Notes under the pieces: model-generated
What the model was told of the DNA's origin: nothing
Databases searched by the model: none
The model's input: the letters and a program-made list of their open reading frames with translations, nothing else
Assembly: GCA_050008575.1 (NCBI GenBank)
Contig: JBEKMJ010000017.1
Coordinates: forward strand, 1-64,000
DNA: 64,000 bases
From: Bog-159 sp050008575
GTDB lineage: Bacteria; Acidobacteriota; Terriglobia; Bryobacterales; Bryobacteraceae
Direction: 5' to 3'
Position numbers and translations under genes: made by a program
Shown: in pieces, positions 41,118 through 49,261 of the stretch
Numbering within the stretch: position 1 is the first letter of the stretch
Layout: every line of letters starts with the position of its first letter

Positions 41118-43313
41118 CTATTGCGGCGTGAGCTTGAAGACGACTCCGCCAGAGTATTTCCCGCCGTAGAAAGTAGTCCCGTACAGGTTGCCGGCCGAAT
41201 CGAGAATCACGCCCGCGTAGGGGGTGCTCCCATCGGCGCCGCCCGTGAAACTGTGCAGCACCGTTTCGTTGCCGGCCGTATCCAGTTTGTAGACCACGCC
41301 CGCGCCCGCCGCGCCGCCACGGTAAGTAGTCCCGTAGAGATTGCCGGCCGAGTCCCGGGTCACGCCCGATTGGGGCGAATCGCCGTCGTCCCCGCCGGTG
41401 AAGCTGTAAAGCACCGTGTAGTTGCCGGCTGCATCCAGCTTGTACACCACGCCCGCGTGCGCCGCCGTGCCCCCGCCCGAAGTGGTCCCGTAGAGGTTGC
41501 CGGCCGAGTCCCGGATCACACCTCCTAAGGGGAAGGCCCCATCGGCGTGGCCGGTGAAGGTGTAAAGCACCGCCTCGTTGCCGGCCGGATCCACTCTGAA
41601 CACCACGCCCGCTTTGGCTGCGCCGCCCTGCCATGTCGTCCCGTAGAGGTTGCCCTCCGCGTCCCGGACCACACCGCTGGGGCCGCTGCCATCGGCGCCG
41701 CCGGTGAAACTGTACAGCACCGTCTCCTGGCCGGATGTGTCGAGTTTGTACACCACGCCCCAGCCCCCTGTGCCGGCGACGGGCGTAGTCCCGTAAAGGT
41801 TGCCGGCCGGGTCGAGAATCACACCTGCGCTGGGGTAGCCCCCATCGGCTCCGTCCGTGAAGCTATACAGCACGGTGTAATTGCCGGCGGTATCCAGTTT
41901 GTACACGGAGCCTGTGCGCTCCGTGCCGCCGTAGTAGGTAGTCCCGTAGAGATTGCCGGCCGGGTCGCGGATCACGCCTGTGCCCTGGCTCCCATGGCTA
42001 TCGGTAAAGGTGTACAGCACCGTCTCCTGGCCTGTCGTATCCAGCTTGTACACCACGCCTCCGTCCCCTGCGCCGCCCCGCTCGGTGGTCCCGTAGAGAT
42101 TGCCTTCCGGGTCCCGGATCACGCCGGCGTGGGGACACGACCCGCCCGTCGCACCTGGGAATCCGAACAGTACGGTTTCCTGGCCCGCCGCATCCAGCTT
42201 GTACACCACACCCACGCCCCCTGTACCGCCGCCGAAAGTCGTCCCGTAAAGGTTGCCCGCCGAGTCGAAGATCACACCGCCGTAGGGGCGGCCGCCATCG
42301 GCTTTGCCCATGAAGCTGTACATCGCCGTGTAATTACCGGCCGTGTCCAATTTGTATACGACTCCCGCGTTCGCTGGGCCCGTCCCGTAGAGGTTGCCTG
42401 CGGGGTCGCGGATCACACCGCTGGGGGCCATGCCGTTCCCGCCCGCGAAGTTGTACAGCACGGTTTCCTGGCCGCCCGTATTCAGCTCGTACACCACGCC
42501 GGCCGAAAATGAGCCGCCCCGGCTGGTAGTCCCGTAGAGGTTGCCGGCGGAGTCGCGCATCACACCTGGGTAGGGCAAGCCCCCATCGGCACCCCCTGTG
42601 AACGTGTACAGCACCGTGTAATTGCCGGCCGTGTCCAGCTTGTACACCACGCCCGCCTCCGCTGTGCCGCCGCCGGTAGTAGTGCCGTAGAGATTGCCCG
42701 CCGGGTCGCGGGTCGGAGTTCCGTAGGGGACCGCGCCATCGGCGCCGCCCGTGAAATTGTATAGCACCGTCTCCTGGCCTGTCGCGTCCAGCTTGAATAA
42801 CACGCCCCAACCCGCCGTGCCGCCCCCGGAACCAGCCCCATAGAAGTTGCCCGCCGGGTCCCGGATCATACCGGCATAGGGCCAGCCCCCATCGGCGCCG
42901 CCCGTGAACGTGTACAGCACGGTCTCGTGGCCGGCCGTATCCAGTTTGTACACCACGCCCGCTTTCGCTGCGCCGCCATTGCTGGTGGTCCCATAGAGGT
43001 TGCCGGCCGAGTCGTCGACCACACCGGCGTAGGGATTCGCACCGTCCGCACCGCCCGTGAAATTGTGCAGCACGGTCTGACGGCCGGCCGTGTCGAGCTT
43101 ATACACGACGCCCGCGGTCGCCGTGCCGCCAAAGTAGGTGGTCCCGTAGAGGTTGCCCGCCGCGTCGCGGATCACGCCTGAGTAAGGGTCTCCGCCGTTG
43201 ACTAGCGCGGTGGTGAAACTCTGCAGCACGATTTCGCTGGCGGTTTGCGCCTGTGCCACTGCCATCCCGGTAACGCCCAAGGCACACGCGATGGCTAGGT
43301 GTATCTTCGACAT
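41118..43313 (-). CDS. Long secreted GloVer-repeat protein
   Basis: This 731-residue protein has a signal peptide (to about residue 21, AQAQTASE). About fourteen near-identical units of 45-52 residues follow, with the pattern GVVYKLDTAGxxTVLYxFTG, GADGxxPYAGVIRDxAGNLYGTT. It is the Gloeo/Verruco repeat, far more regular than the copy at 26688. The near-identity between units indicates recent tandem expansion or gene conversion. GAAGGAG precedes the ATG at 43313. It is probably exported to the surface; function is unknown. Confidence 0.85.
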   Translation of the reverse strand: MSKIHLAIACALGVTGMAVAQAQTASEIVLQSFTTALVNGGDPYSGVIRDAAGNLYGTTYFGGTATAGVVYKLDTAGRQTVLHNFTGGADGANPYAGVVDDSAGNLYGTTSNGGAAKAGVVYKLDTAGHETVLYTFTGGADGGWPYAGMIRDPAGNFYGAGSGGGTAGWGVLFKLDATGQETVLYNFTGGADGAVPYGTPTRDPAGNLYGTTTGGGTAEAGVVYKLDTAGNYTVLYTFTGGADGGLPYPGVMRDSAGNLYGTTSRGGSFSAGVVYELNTGGQETVLYNFAGGNGMAPSGVIRDPAGNLYGTGPANAGVVYKLDTAGNYTAMYSFMGKADGGRPYGGVIFDSAGNLYGTTFGGGTGGVGVVYKLDAAGQETVLFGFPGATGGSCPHAGVIRDPEGNLYGTTERGGAGDGGVVYKLDTTGQETVLYTFTDSHGSQGTGVIRDPAGNLYGTTYYGGTERTGSVYKLDTAGNYTVLYSFTDGADGGYPSAGVILDPAGNLYGTTPVAGTGGWGVVYKLDTSGQETVLYSFTGGADGSGPSGVVRDAEGNLYGTTWQGGAAKAGVVFRVDPAGNEAVLYTFTGHADGAFPLGGVIRDSAGNLYGTTSGGGTAAHAGVVYKLDAAGNYTVLYSFTGGDDGDSPQSGVTRDSAGNLYGTTYRGGAAGAGVVYKLDTAGNETVLHSFTGGADGSTPYAGVILDSAGNLYGTTFYGGKYSGGVVFKLTPQ

Positions 43314-43426
43314 AGTCTCCTTCTTTCTTGTCTCCGAAGCGGTTTGCCAGGCGCTGACTGTGGCGAGCGGCGAAAATCCGATTGTGGGGCGGGTCCCTGG
43401 CGTAGCCACCGAAGACCGGTTCAGCT

Positions 43427-43470
43427 TTTCGGACGTGACAGTCCGAAACGCCGATTTTACGTTACGCCCC
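43427..43470 (+). repeat. Palindromic direct repeat, copy B
   Basis: TTTCGGAC-GTGACA-GTCCGAAA is a perfect 8-bp inverted repeat with a 6-bp spacer, followed by TACGCCCC at 43463. It lies about 114 bp upstream of the GloVer start codon. It could be an operator or the end of a mobile cassette (see copy A). Confidence 0.75.
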
Positions 43471-43602
43471 AGCGGGGCCGATGTCAAGGGTCGCCGTGCG
43501 GTGTGGCGCCACCTACTCCAGTCCCGCGAGGCGACGTCCACGTCGGCCTGTGTCAGTCCAGTTAAGGTGGATATCGCTACGCGAAGAGCCGGTCCTCTCG
43601 CC

Positions 43603-43660
43603 TCCACAGGCTAAAGCCTATGCCACCATGCCCTGCAAGAAAGCCAGCCAGACCTTCGCC
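43603..43660. repeat. Repeat module and shared non-palindromic segment
   Basis: CCACAGGCTAAAGCCTATGCC is a degenerate copy of the CAGGCTAAAGCCTG module. It is followed by CCCTGCAAGAAAGCCAGCC and ACCTTCG, which recur at 49141-49170 as CCCTGCAAAAAAGCCAGCC and AGCTTCG. This is a dispersed segment without dyad symmetry. Confidence 0.65.
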
Positions 43661-43736
43661 CGGCTTGGCCCCAAAGGCCCTGCGCCGTAAATCGCGTGCG
43701 ACAAATCCGCCCAAATAGCACTATCTGTGTACCACC

Positions 43737-45743
43737 ATGCGGCTATGGATACTCATTGTTGCGTCCGCCCTGGCCGTCGCCCAAACCCCCGACCCCGCCT
43801 ACGAGCCCCTCGCCAAAGCCTACGAATCCCTCCAAGCCCGCCACTACGAAGACGCTATCTCGTTCTTTCTAAAAGCCATCGAGGCCGCCCCCGCCCGCCC
43901 TGGCATCCACAAGGATCTCGCCTATACCTATCTCAAAATCGGCGAAAACACCGCCGCCCGAGACCAGTTCCGCGAATCCATGCGGCTCGACCCCAAGGAT
44001 TTCCACGTCGCCCTCGAATACGCATTCCTCTGCAACGAAACCAAGCAGCAAGCCCAGGCCCGCCGCGTCTTCGACCGCATCCGCAAATCCGGCGACCCCG
44101 AATCCCGCGCCACCGCCGAACGCGCCTTCCGGAATATCGATCGCCCCCTGGCCGAAGGCATCGCCCGCTGGACCAACGCCATCCAACTGGGAGCCGACAA
44201 CTTCAGCGCCCACTTCGAGCTCGCCACCCTAGCCGAACAGCGCGACGAACTGGAACTCGCCGCCCAACATTATGAAAAAGCCTGGCGCCTAATCCCCGAA
44301 CGCCGCTCCGTCCTGGTGGACCTCGGCCGCGTCCTGCAAGCTTTGAACCGCACCGAAGAAGCCAATGCCGCCCTCCTGGCCGCTTCCCACGGGGGCGAGC
44401 CGCGCGCCGCCGAAGCCGCCCGCGAACTGCTCCCTACGCGCTATCCCTTCGTCTCCGAGTTCCAGCGCGCCCTCCAACTCGACCCCAAAAACCTCGACCT
44501 GCGCCGCGAACTTGCCTACCTCCTCCTGCGCATGAACCGTCAATCCGATGCCGAGCAGGAGTTCCGCGAGCTCACCACCCTGTCCGAGACCGATTACCTC
44601 TCCGCCGCGCAACTCGGGTTCCTCCTTTTAGCTCGCGGCGAGACTGCCGAGGCCATGCCGCTGCTCGAGCGCGTCATGAAAGGCGCGGACGAGGATCTCG
44701 CCAACCGTGTGCGCGCTGTCCTGCGCCTGCCCCAAACTCTTCTAAAACGCCCCGCCCAGCCTGCGCCTCCCTCCATCGATGCCAAAGTTATGGCCGAGCG
44801 CAGCTTCAACGCCGGCTTCATCCGCGACGCCCTCAAGTACCTGCAACTCGCCCAGGAAGACGACCCCGCCGACTTCGCCGTCATGCTCAAGCTTGGCTGG
44901 ACTTACAACATGCTGCACAACGACCGCCAGGCCATTCGCTGGTTCGACCTCGCCCGCAAAAGCTCCGATCCCAAGATCGCCAAAGACGCTAACACAGCTT
45001 ACAAAAACCTGCGCCCGGAGCTGGAAGCCTTCCGCACCACCGTCTGGATGTTTCCCCTGTTCTCCTCCCGTTGGCACGATTTCTTTTCCTACGCCCAGGT
45101 CAAGACCGAATTGCACCTGCATTTCCCGATTCATCCCTATGTCAGCCTGCGCTTCATTGGCGATACGCGCGGAACCATAGGTCCGGAAGGCCCCGGCGTG
45201 GCCCCGCAATATCTATCCGAAAGCGCCCTCATTCCCGGCGTTGGCGTGGCCACCAACGTTTGGCATGGCCTGCTGGGCTGGGCCGAGGCCGGCATGGCCG
45301 CCGGTTATCTCACGGGTCACATCCTCCAGGACTACCGCGGCGGAGCTTCGTTCACCAAAGGCTTCGGCCACATGTTGAAATCCGAAACCGGCGGCCTCTT
45401 CTTAGAAACCAATGACGATGCCATTTTTGTCAGCCGCTTCGACAACGACTTCCTCATGATCTCGCAGAACCGCGTCGGTTATACCCCCAAATTGGAGGCA
45501 AAGTTGCGCACACTGCAGACCCAGTTCTATTGGAACTTCAACGTAACGCTGGATCAAAAGCGTGAACCGTGGGCCAACTTCTTCGAAACCGGACCCGGCC
45601 TGCGCTTCCGCCTCGCCGCCATGCCCAGTGCCCTGTACTTCACCGTCAACTACCTGCGCGGCAACTACACCATCGCAGGCGACCCCTATGGCCCTACCTT
45701 CAACGATTTCAGAGCCGGATTCTGGTATGCCTTCACCTACTAA
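43737..45743 (+). CDS. TPR protein with C-terminal outer-membrane barrel
   Basis: This 668-residue protein has a signal peptide (to about residue 15). About eight to ten TPRs span about 20-420 (AYEPLAKAYESLQARHYEDA, HKDLAYTYLKIGENTAARD). The last about 240 residues are aromatic-rich amphipathic strands (VKTELHLHFPIHPYVSLRF ... FNDFRAGFWYAFTY) ending in aromatic Tyr, like an outer-membrane beta-barrel. This is the layout of the exopolysaccharide exporters PgaA, BcsC and PelB and of NfrA. The overlapping next gene encodes a hydrolase-like TIM barrel, which supports a polysaccharide-export role. Confidence 0.8.
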   Translation: MRLWILIVASALAVAQTPDPAYEPLAKAYESLQARHYEDAISFFLKAIEAAPARPGIHKDLAYTYLKIGENTAARDQFRESMRLDPKDFHVALEYAFLCNETKQQAQARRVFDRIRKSGDPESRATAERAFRNIDRPLAEGIARWTNAIQLGADNFSAHFELATLAEQRDELELAAQHYEKAWRLIPERRSVLVDLGRVLQALNRTEEANAALLAASHGGEPRAAEAARELLPTRYPFVSEFQRALQLDPKNLDLRRELAYLLLRMNRQSDAEQEFRELTTLSETDYLSAAQLGFLLLARGETAEAMPLLERVMKGADEDLANRVRAVLRLPQTLLKRPAQPAPPSIDAKVMAERSFNAGFIRDALKYLQLAQEDDPADFAVMLKLGWTYNMLHNDRQAIRWFDLARKSSDPKIAKDANTAYKNLRPELEAFRTTVWMFPLFSSRWHDFFSYAQVKTELHLHFPIHPYVSLRFIGDTRGTIGPEGPGVAPQYLSESALIPGVGVATNVWHGLLGWAEAGMAAGYLTGHILQDYRGGASFTKGFGHMLKSETGGLFLETNDDAIFVSRFDNDFLMISQNRVGYTPKLEAKLRTLQTQFYWNFNVTLDQKREPWANFFETGPGLRFRLAAMPSALYFTVNYLRGNYTIAGDPYGPTFNDFRAGFWYAFTY

Positions 45744-47757
45744 CGCCGTGGCGTACGCACTCGTGCGTGCCGCGTCGCGACTCATCGCGACGCTCGCTCT
45801 CCTCCCCCTCCTCCACGCCGCCCCACCCACCTACGCCATCCTCTCCGACGACCCCGGTGGTTGGCCGCTCCTCCTCCAATCCGTGGGATTCATGCCCCAA
45901 CCCGCCGCCGCTGCCCGCATCTTCGTGCTCCGCGCCGGTTCCGCCGGCTCCCCGGAATGGCCCGCGCGCGTCGAAAACGGCGCCTACCTCATCCTCGAAG
46001 GCGAATCTTCCGCCGCCGAATCGTTCGGCTTCCGCCCCACCAAGGAAAATGTGCGTGTCGCCAGCCTCCAAGACGTGCATCTGCCCAAGTTGCCCATCGT
46101 CTGGGAAAAAGGTCTCGAACTGCCCCGCTACGAAGTGCCCGCCGAAGCCAAAATCTTCGCCAAAGAGCGCTGGACGGGCGCGCCGCTGCTAGCCGGATTC
46201 CGCCGCGGCGCAGGTGCAGTCCTCTGGGTGGAAGTGTCACCCGGCGCGCGCGGCTACGAGCGCTTCCCTTACCTGCTGCACGCGCTCGTCGATCTCGGCC
46301 TCGATCCGCCCTTCAGTTCTGACCGCCTCTGGGCCTTTTTCGATTCCTCTTACCGCCTGCGCGTCGACCTCGATTACTTCGCCGCCCGCTGGCGCAACGC
46401 CGGCATCTCCGCCCTGCATGTCGCCGCCTGGCATTTCTACGATGCCGATCCCGAGCGCGACGCCTACCTCCAGCGCCTCATCGCCGCCTGCCATGCCAAC
46501 GGCATCCTTGTTTATGCCTGGCTCGAACTGCCCCACGTCAGCGAAAAATTCTGGGACGATCATCCCCAGTGGCGCGAAAAAACCGCCGTCCTCCAGGACG
46601 CCCAACTCGATTGGCGCAAGCTCATGAACCTCTCCGATCCCGATTGCTTTCGCGCCGCCGCCGCTGGCGTCAAAGACTTGATCGGACGCTTCGATTGGGA
46701 TGGCGTCAACCTCGCCGAGCTTTATTTCGAGTCTCTCGAAGGTCTCTCCAATCCTTCCCGCTTCACCCCCATGAACGATACCGTGCGCGCTCAATTCCGC
46801 GCCACCCCCGGCGGCTTCGATCCCATCGAATTGTTCCAGGCCCGCAAAGACGTGCCCTCCCAGCGCGCCTTTCTCGACTTCCGCGCCGCCCTCGCGCGCG
46901 ATATGCAACGGCAATGGCTGGCCGAAATTGAATCGATCCGCCGCGCGCGCAACTATCTGGACATCGTGCTCACGCATGTCGACGACCGCCTCGATACCAC
47001 CATGCGCGACGCCATCGGCGCGGATTCCGCGCAGCTTCTTCCGCTTCTCGACCGCCACAACTTTACCTTCCTCATCGAAGACCCCGCCACCGTGTGGAAC
47101 GAAGCGCCGCAGCGTTATGCGGAGATCGCCCGCCGCTACCTCCCGCTTACCCCACGCCAGGATCGCCTGGCCATCGATCTGAATATCGTGGACCGTTACC
47201 AGAACGTCTACCCCACCAAGCAGCAGACCGGCGCGGAACTGTTCGAAGTGGTGCACTCCGCGGCCGGAGCCTTCGCTCAGGTCGCGCTCTATTTCGAAAA
47301 CTCCATATTGTCGCCGGACCTGTCCCTGCTGCCGGCCTCCGCCGCCGTGGTCATCCGCATGGAAACCATCGGCACGAAGCTAATGGTCGATTCGCCGCAT
47401 GGAGTGGCCCTGCGCTGGACCGGGGCCGCCATGGTAGACAGTCTACCCTGGCCGGTGCGCGACGGCTCGCTCATCTTTCTGCCCGCCGGCGCGCACTCCG
47501 TCGAAGCCGGAGCCGATTCTTCCGCACTCCAAGTCACCCGATTTAACGGCGGACTGACCTCCGCGCAGTCGGTGAATGCCAACACCATCGAACTCTCCTA
47601 CAAGAGTTCCGCTCGAGCCATAGCCATCCTGAACCACACTCCCGTGACCGTGGAAATCGACGGCGCCGAAACCCAACCCGATCCCGCCGGACCAAACGCC
47701 ATCTTCCTCCCCCGAGGCCAACACTTAGTAACGATTCAAAGTGGGGCAGGCTCGTAG
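45727..47757 (+). CDS. Secreted TIM-barrel glycoside-hydrolase-like protein
   Basis: This 676-residue protein overlaps the TPR/barrel gene by 17 bp. After a signal-like segment (ATLALLPLLHAAPP) comes an alpha/beta domain to about 195. A TIM-barrel domain covers about 210-480: LRVDLDYFAARWRNAGISAL, HVAAWHFYDADPERDAYL, GILVYAWLELPHVSEKFWDD, FDWDGVNLAELYFES. The pattern resembles GH10-like/DUF4434 and PgaB-C hydrolase domains. A C-terminal beta region (about 550-676) follows. The N-terminal residues AVAYALVRAAS and the stop (GAGS) are encoded by hairpin-repeat modules. Catalytic acids are not certain. Confidence 0.75.
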   Translation: MPSPTNAVAYALVRAASRLIATLALLPLLHAAPPTYAILSDDPGGWPLLLQSVGFMPQPAAAARIFVLRAGSAGSPEWPARVENGAYLILEGESSAAESFGFRPTKENVRVASLQDVHLPKLPIVWEKGLELPRYEVPAEAKIFAKERWTGAPLLAGFRRGAGAVLWVEVSPGARGYERFPYLLHALVDLGLDPPFSSDRLWAFFDSSYRLRVDLDYFAARWRNAGISALHVAAWHFYDADPERDAYLQRLIAACHANGILVYAWLELPHVSEKFWDDHPQWREKTAVLQDAQLDWRKLMNLSDPDCFRAAAAGVKDLIGRFDWDGVNLAELYFESLEGLSNPSRFTPMNDTVRAQFRATPGGFDPIELFQARKDVPSQRAFLDFRAALARDMQRQWLAEIESIRRARNYLDIVLTHVDDRLDTTMRDAIGADSAQLLPLLDRHNFTFLIEDPATVWNEAPQRYAEIARRYLPLTPRQDRLAIDLNIVDRYQNVYPTKQQTGAELFEVVHSAAGAFAQVALYFENSILSPDLSLLPASAAVVIRMETIGTKLMVDSPHGVALRWTGAAMVDSLPWPVRDGSLIFLPAGAHSVEAGADSSALQVTRFNGGLTSAQSVNANTIELSYKSSARAIAILNHTPVTVEIDGAETQPDPAGPNAIFLPRGQHLVTIQSGAGS

Positions 47758-47783
47758 CCTGCGGCGGCCTCGCAGGCCGCCTC
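47741..47783. repeat. Double hairpin repeat at convergent ends
   Basis: GTGGGGCAGGCTCGTAGCC is joined to GGCGGCCTCGCAGGCCGCC. The TAG inside the first hairpin is the stop codon of the hydrolase-like gene, and the block ends 3 bp before the stop of the convergent propeller gene. Confidence 0.85.
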
Positions 47784-47786
47784 CAA

Positions 47787-49052
47787 CTAATTCTTCCCTA
47801 ATTCGTATGCCGCGATCGTCTTCCGATCCCGCAGATAAAGCCGCGTCCCCACCAACGTAGGCGGCGTCCAAGCGATACTCTGCAGCACCGTCGCCTTCGA
47901 AAGCACTTCGAACTTCTGCGGCGTCGCCCGGCAAAGCGCCAGCGTCCCGTCCTGGTCGGCCAGGATCAGCTTGCCGTCCGCCCACAGCAGTTGCGCCTTG
48001 GCAAAGGTGCGGTCCTGCCACACGATCTTCCCGGTCTTTAGCTCGACCGCGCTCATGAAGACCGGCCCGTCATAACCCCGCGATAAGTATACATAACCGT
48101 CGCGCTGGATAGCCGTGCCGATATGCAGTTGGACATGCGAGTCGTACCAGAGTTGGTCCACTTTCGTCTTTCCGCCGGACTGGCTCAGGTGCAACACGCG
48201 CGCGCCCTCGCCGTAGGCCGAAGCTACGAACAGCAGGTTGCCGGGCGCCCACACCGGAGTGCTCACCGCCAATCCATAATTGGTCTCGTGCTCGTGCGTC
48301 CAAAGCAGCGCGCCATTGTCCGGATTGAAACCGAACACCGTCTTGGCCGCCAACGCCACCACCTGCGGTTGGCCATCCACGTTGATCAACAGCGGCGACG
48401 AGTGCGAGTTCGTGAATTGCAGCGCCTTCCAAACCACCGCGCCGTCGCTCTGCCGGAACGCGATCACCCCATCGCTGTTGCCCCCGGCCTGGTAGATCAG
48501 CGTGTCCTTGTAAGGCAGCGCATGGCACGAGAATCCGAATTGGAGATGCGAGGCGTGGAACTCGTTGTATAGGTCATGCGACCATTTCGGCTTGCCGGTC
48601 TTCTTATCGAGCGAGTAGATCTTGCCGGTGCCGCTGGCCGTGATCAACCGATCGCCCACCACTTGCGGCATGGCATACGGACCCGGTCCCACACCCTCCG
48701 AATACGCATTGGTGAACGGGTTCTCATATTCGTATTCCCAGAGCGTCTTGCCGGTGGCTGCGTCCAGCGCCGTGAAAACGTCGCGCGAATTCCGGCGAAA
48801 TCCGGTGTACAGGATGCCACCCTCCTCGGCCACCCCGGAGTAGCCATCGCCCAAAGCCCGGCTCCAGACCCGCTTCGGACCAGCCGCAGGCCAGGAATCC
48901 GCCAGCCCCGAAGTATTGACGATGAAATCGCGGTTCTTGCCGCCCCACACCAGCCAGTCTTCTGCCCCAGCCGGCGGCTTGGCCGAGGCGCTCTTGTGGG
49001 CGGTCTGCGCCGATAGCGCAAACGCGGCGATGACGACGCAAATGTACCGCAT
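47787..49052 (-). CDS. Secreted PQQ-type beta-propeller protein
   Basis: This 421-residue protein has a signal peptide (to about residue 19). Seven to eight beta-propeller blades follow with the PQQ/quinoprotein signature: FTALDAATGKTLWEYEY, IYSLDKKTGKPKWSHDLYNE, VFGFNPDNGALLWTHEHETN. The residues for cofactor and calcium binding seen in alcohol dehydrogenases are not evident. It is therefore more likely a BamB-like scaffold or secreted propeller than an enzyme. The start was set at MRYICVVIAAFALSA; the frame upstream is repeat DNA. Confidence 0.85.
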   Translation of the reverse strand: MRYICVVIAAFALSAQTAHKSASAKPPAGAEDWLVWGGKNRDFIVNTSGLADSWPAAGPKRVWSRALGDGYSGVAEEGGILYTGFRRNSRDVFTALDAATGKTLWEYEYENPFTNAYSEGVGPGPYAMPQVVGDRLITASGTGKIYSLDKKTGKPKWSHDLYNEFHASHLQFGFSCHALPYKDTLIYQAGGNSDGVIAFRQSDGAVVWKALQFTNSHSSPLLINVDGQPQVVALAAKTVFGFNPDNGALLWTHEHETNYGLAVSTPVWAPGNLLFVASAYGEGARVLHLSQSGGKTKVDQLWYDSHVQLHIGTAIQRDGYVYLSRGYDGPVFMSAVELKTGKIVWQDRTFAKAQLLWADGKLILADQDGTLALCRATPQKFEVLSKATVLQSIAWTPPTLVGTRLYLRDRKTIAAYELGKN

Positions 49053-49104
49053 GTTTGGATTGGACGCTCCAGCCCGCCGATTGTTCCGGGCAGAGGGCGG
49101 CAAT

Positions 49105-49214
49105 GTGGGGCAGGCTCGCAGCCTGCCGCGGCGCACCAAGCCCTGCAAAAAAGCCAGCCAGAGCTTCGAGGCAGGCGGCCTACGAGGCCGCCGCAGGCTG
49201 CGAGCCTGCCCCAC
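49105..49214. repeat. Mosaic repeat block upstream of the kinase gene
   Basis: GTGGGGCAGGCTCGCAGCC, then the non-palindromic CCCTGCAAAAAAGCCAGCC segment (also at 43629), then GGCGGCCTACGAGGCCGCC and GCAGGCTGCGAGCCTGCCCC. Outer ends are GTGGGGC and GCCCCAC. Confidence 0.8.
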
Positions 49215-49261
49215 GACGGCCTTCAGCCGGTCATGACGCCGCAGGCGTTATCCTATAAGCG

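Larger units (their letters stand above)
43314..43736. other. Intergenic region between divergent GloVer and TPR genes
   Basis: This 423-bp gap holds palindromic repeat B (43427-43470), a CACAGGCTAAAGCC-type module (43604-43628) and a sequence shared with 49141-49170. No gene is supported. Promoters of both flanking genes should lie here. Confidence 0.55.

Noticed and set aside
49053..49214. N-terminal extension of the PQQ-propeller gene
   Set aside because: The extra residues are translated hairpin repeat; the signal peptide begins at MRYICVV.
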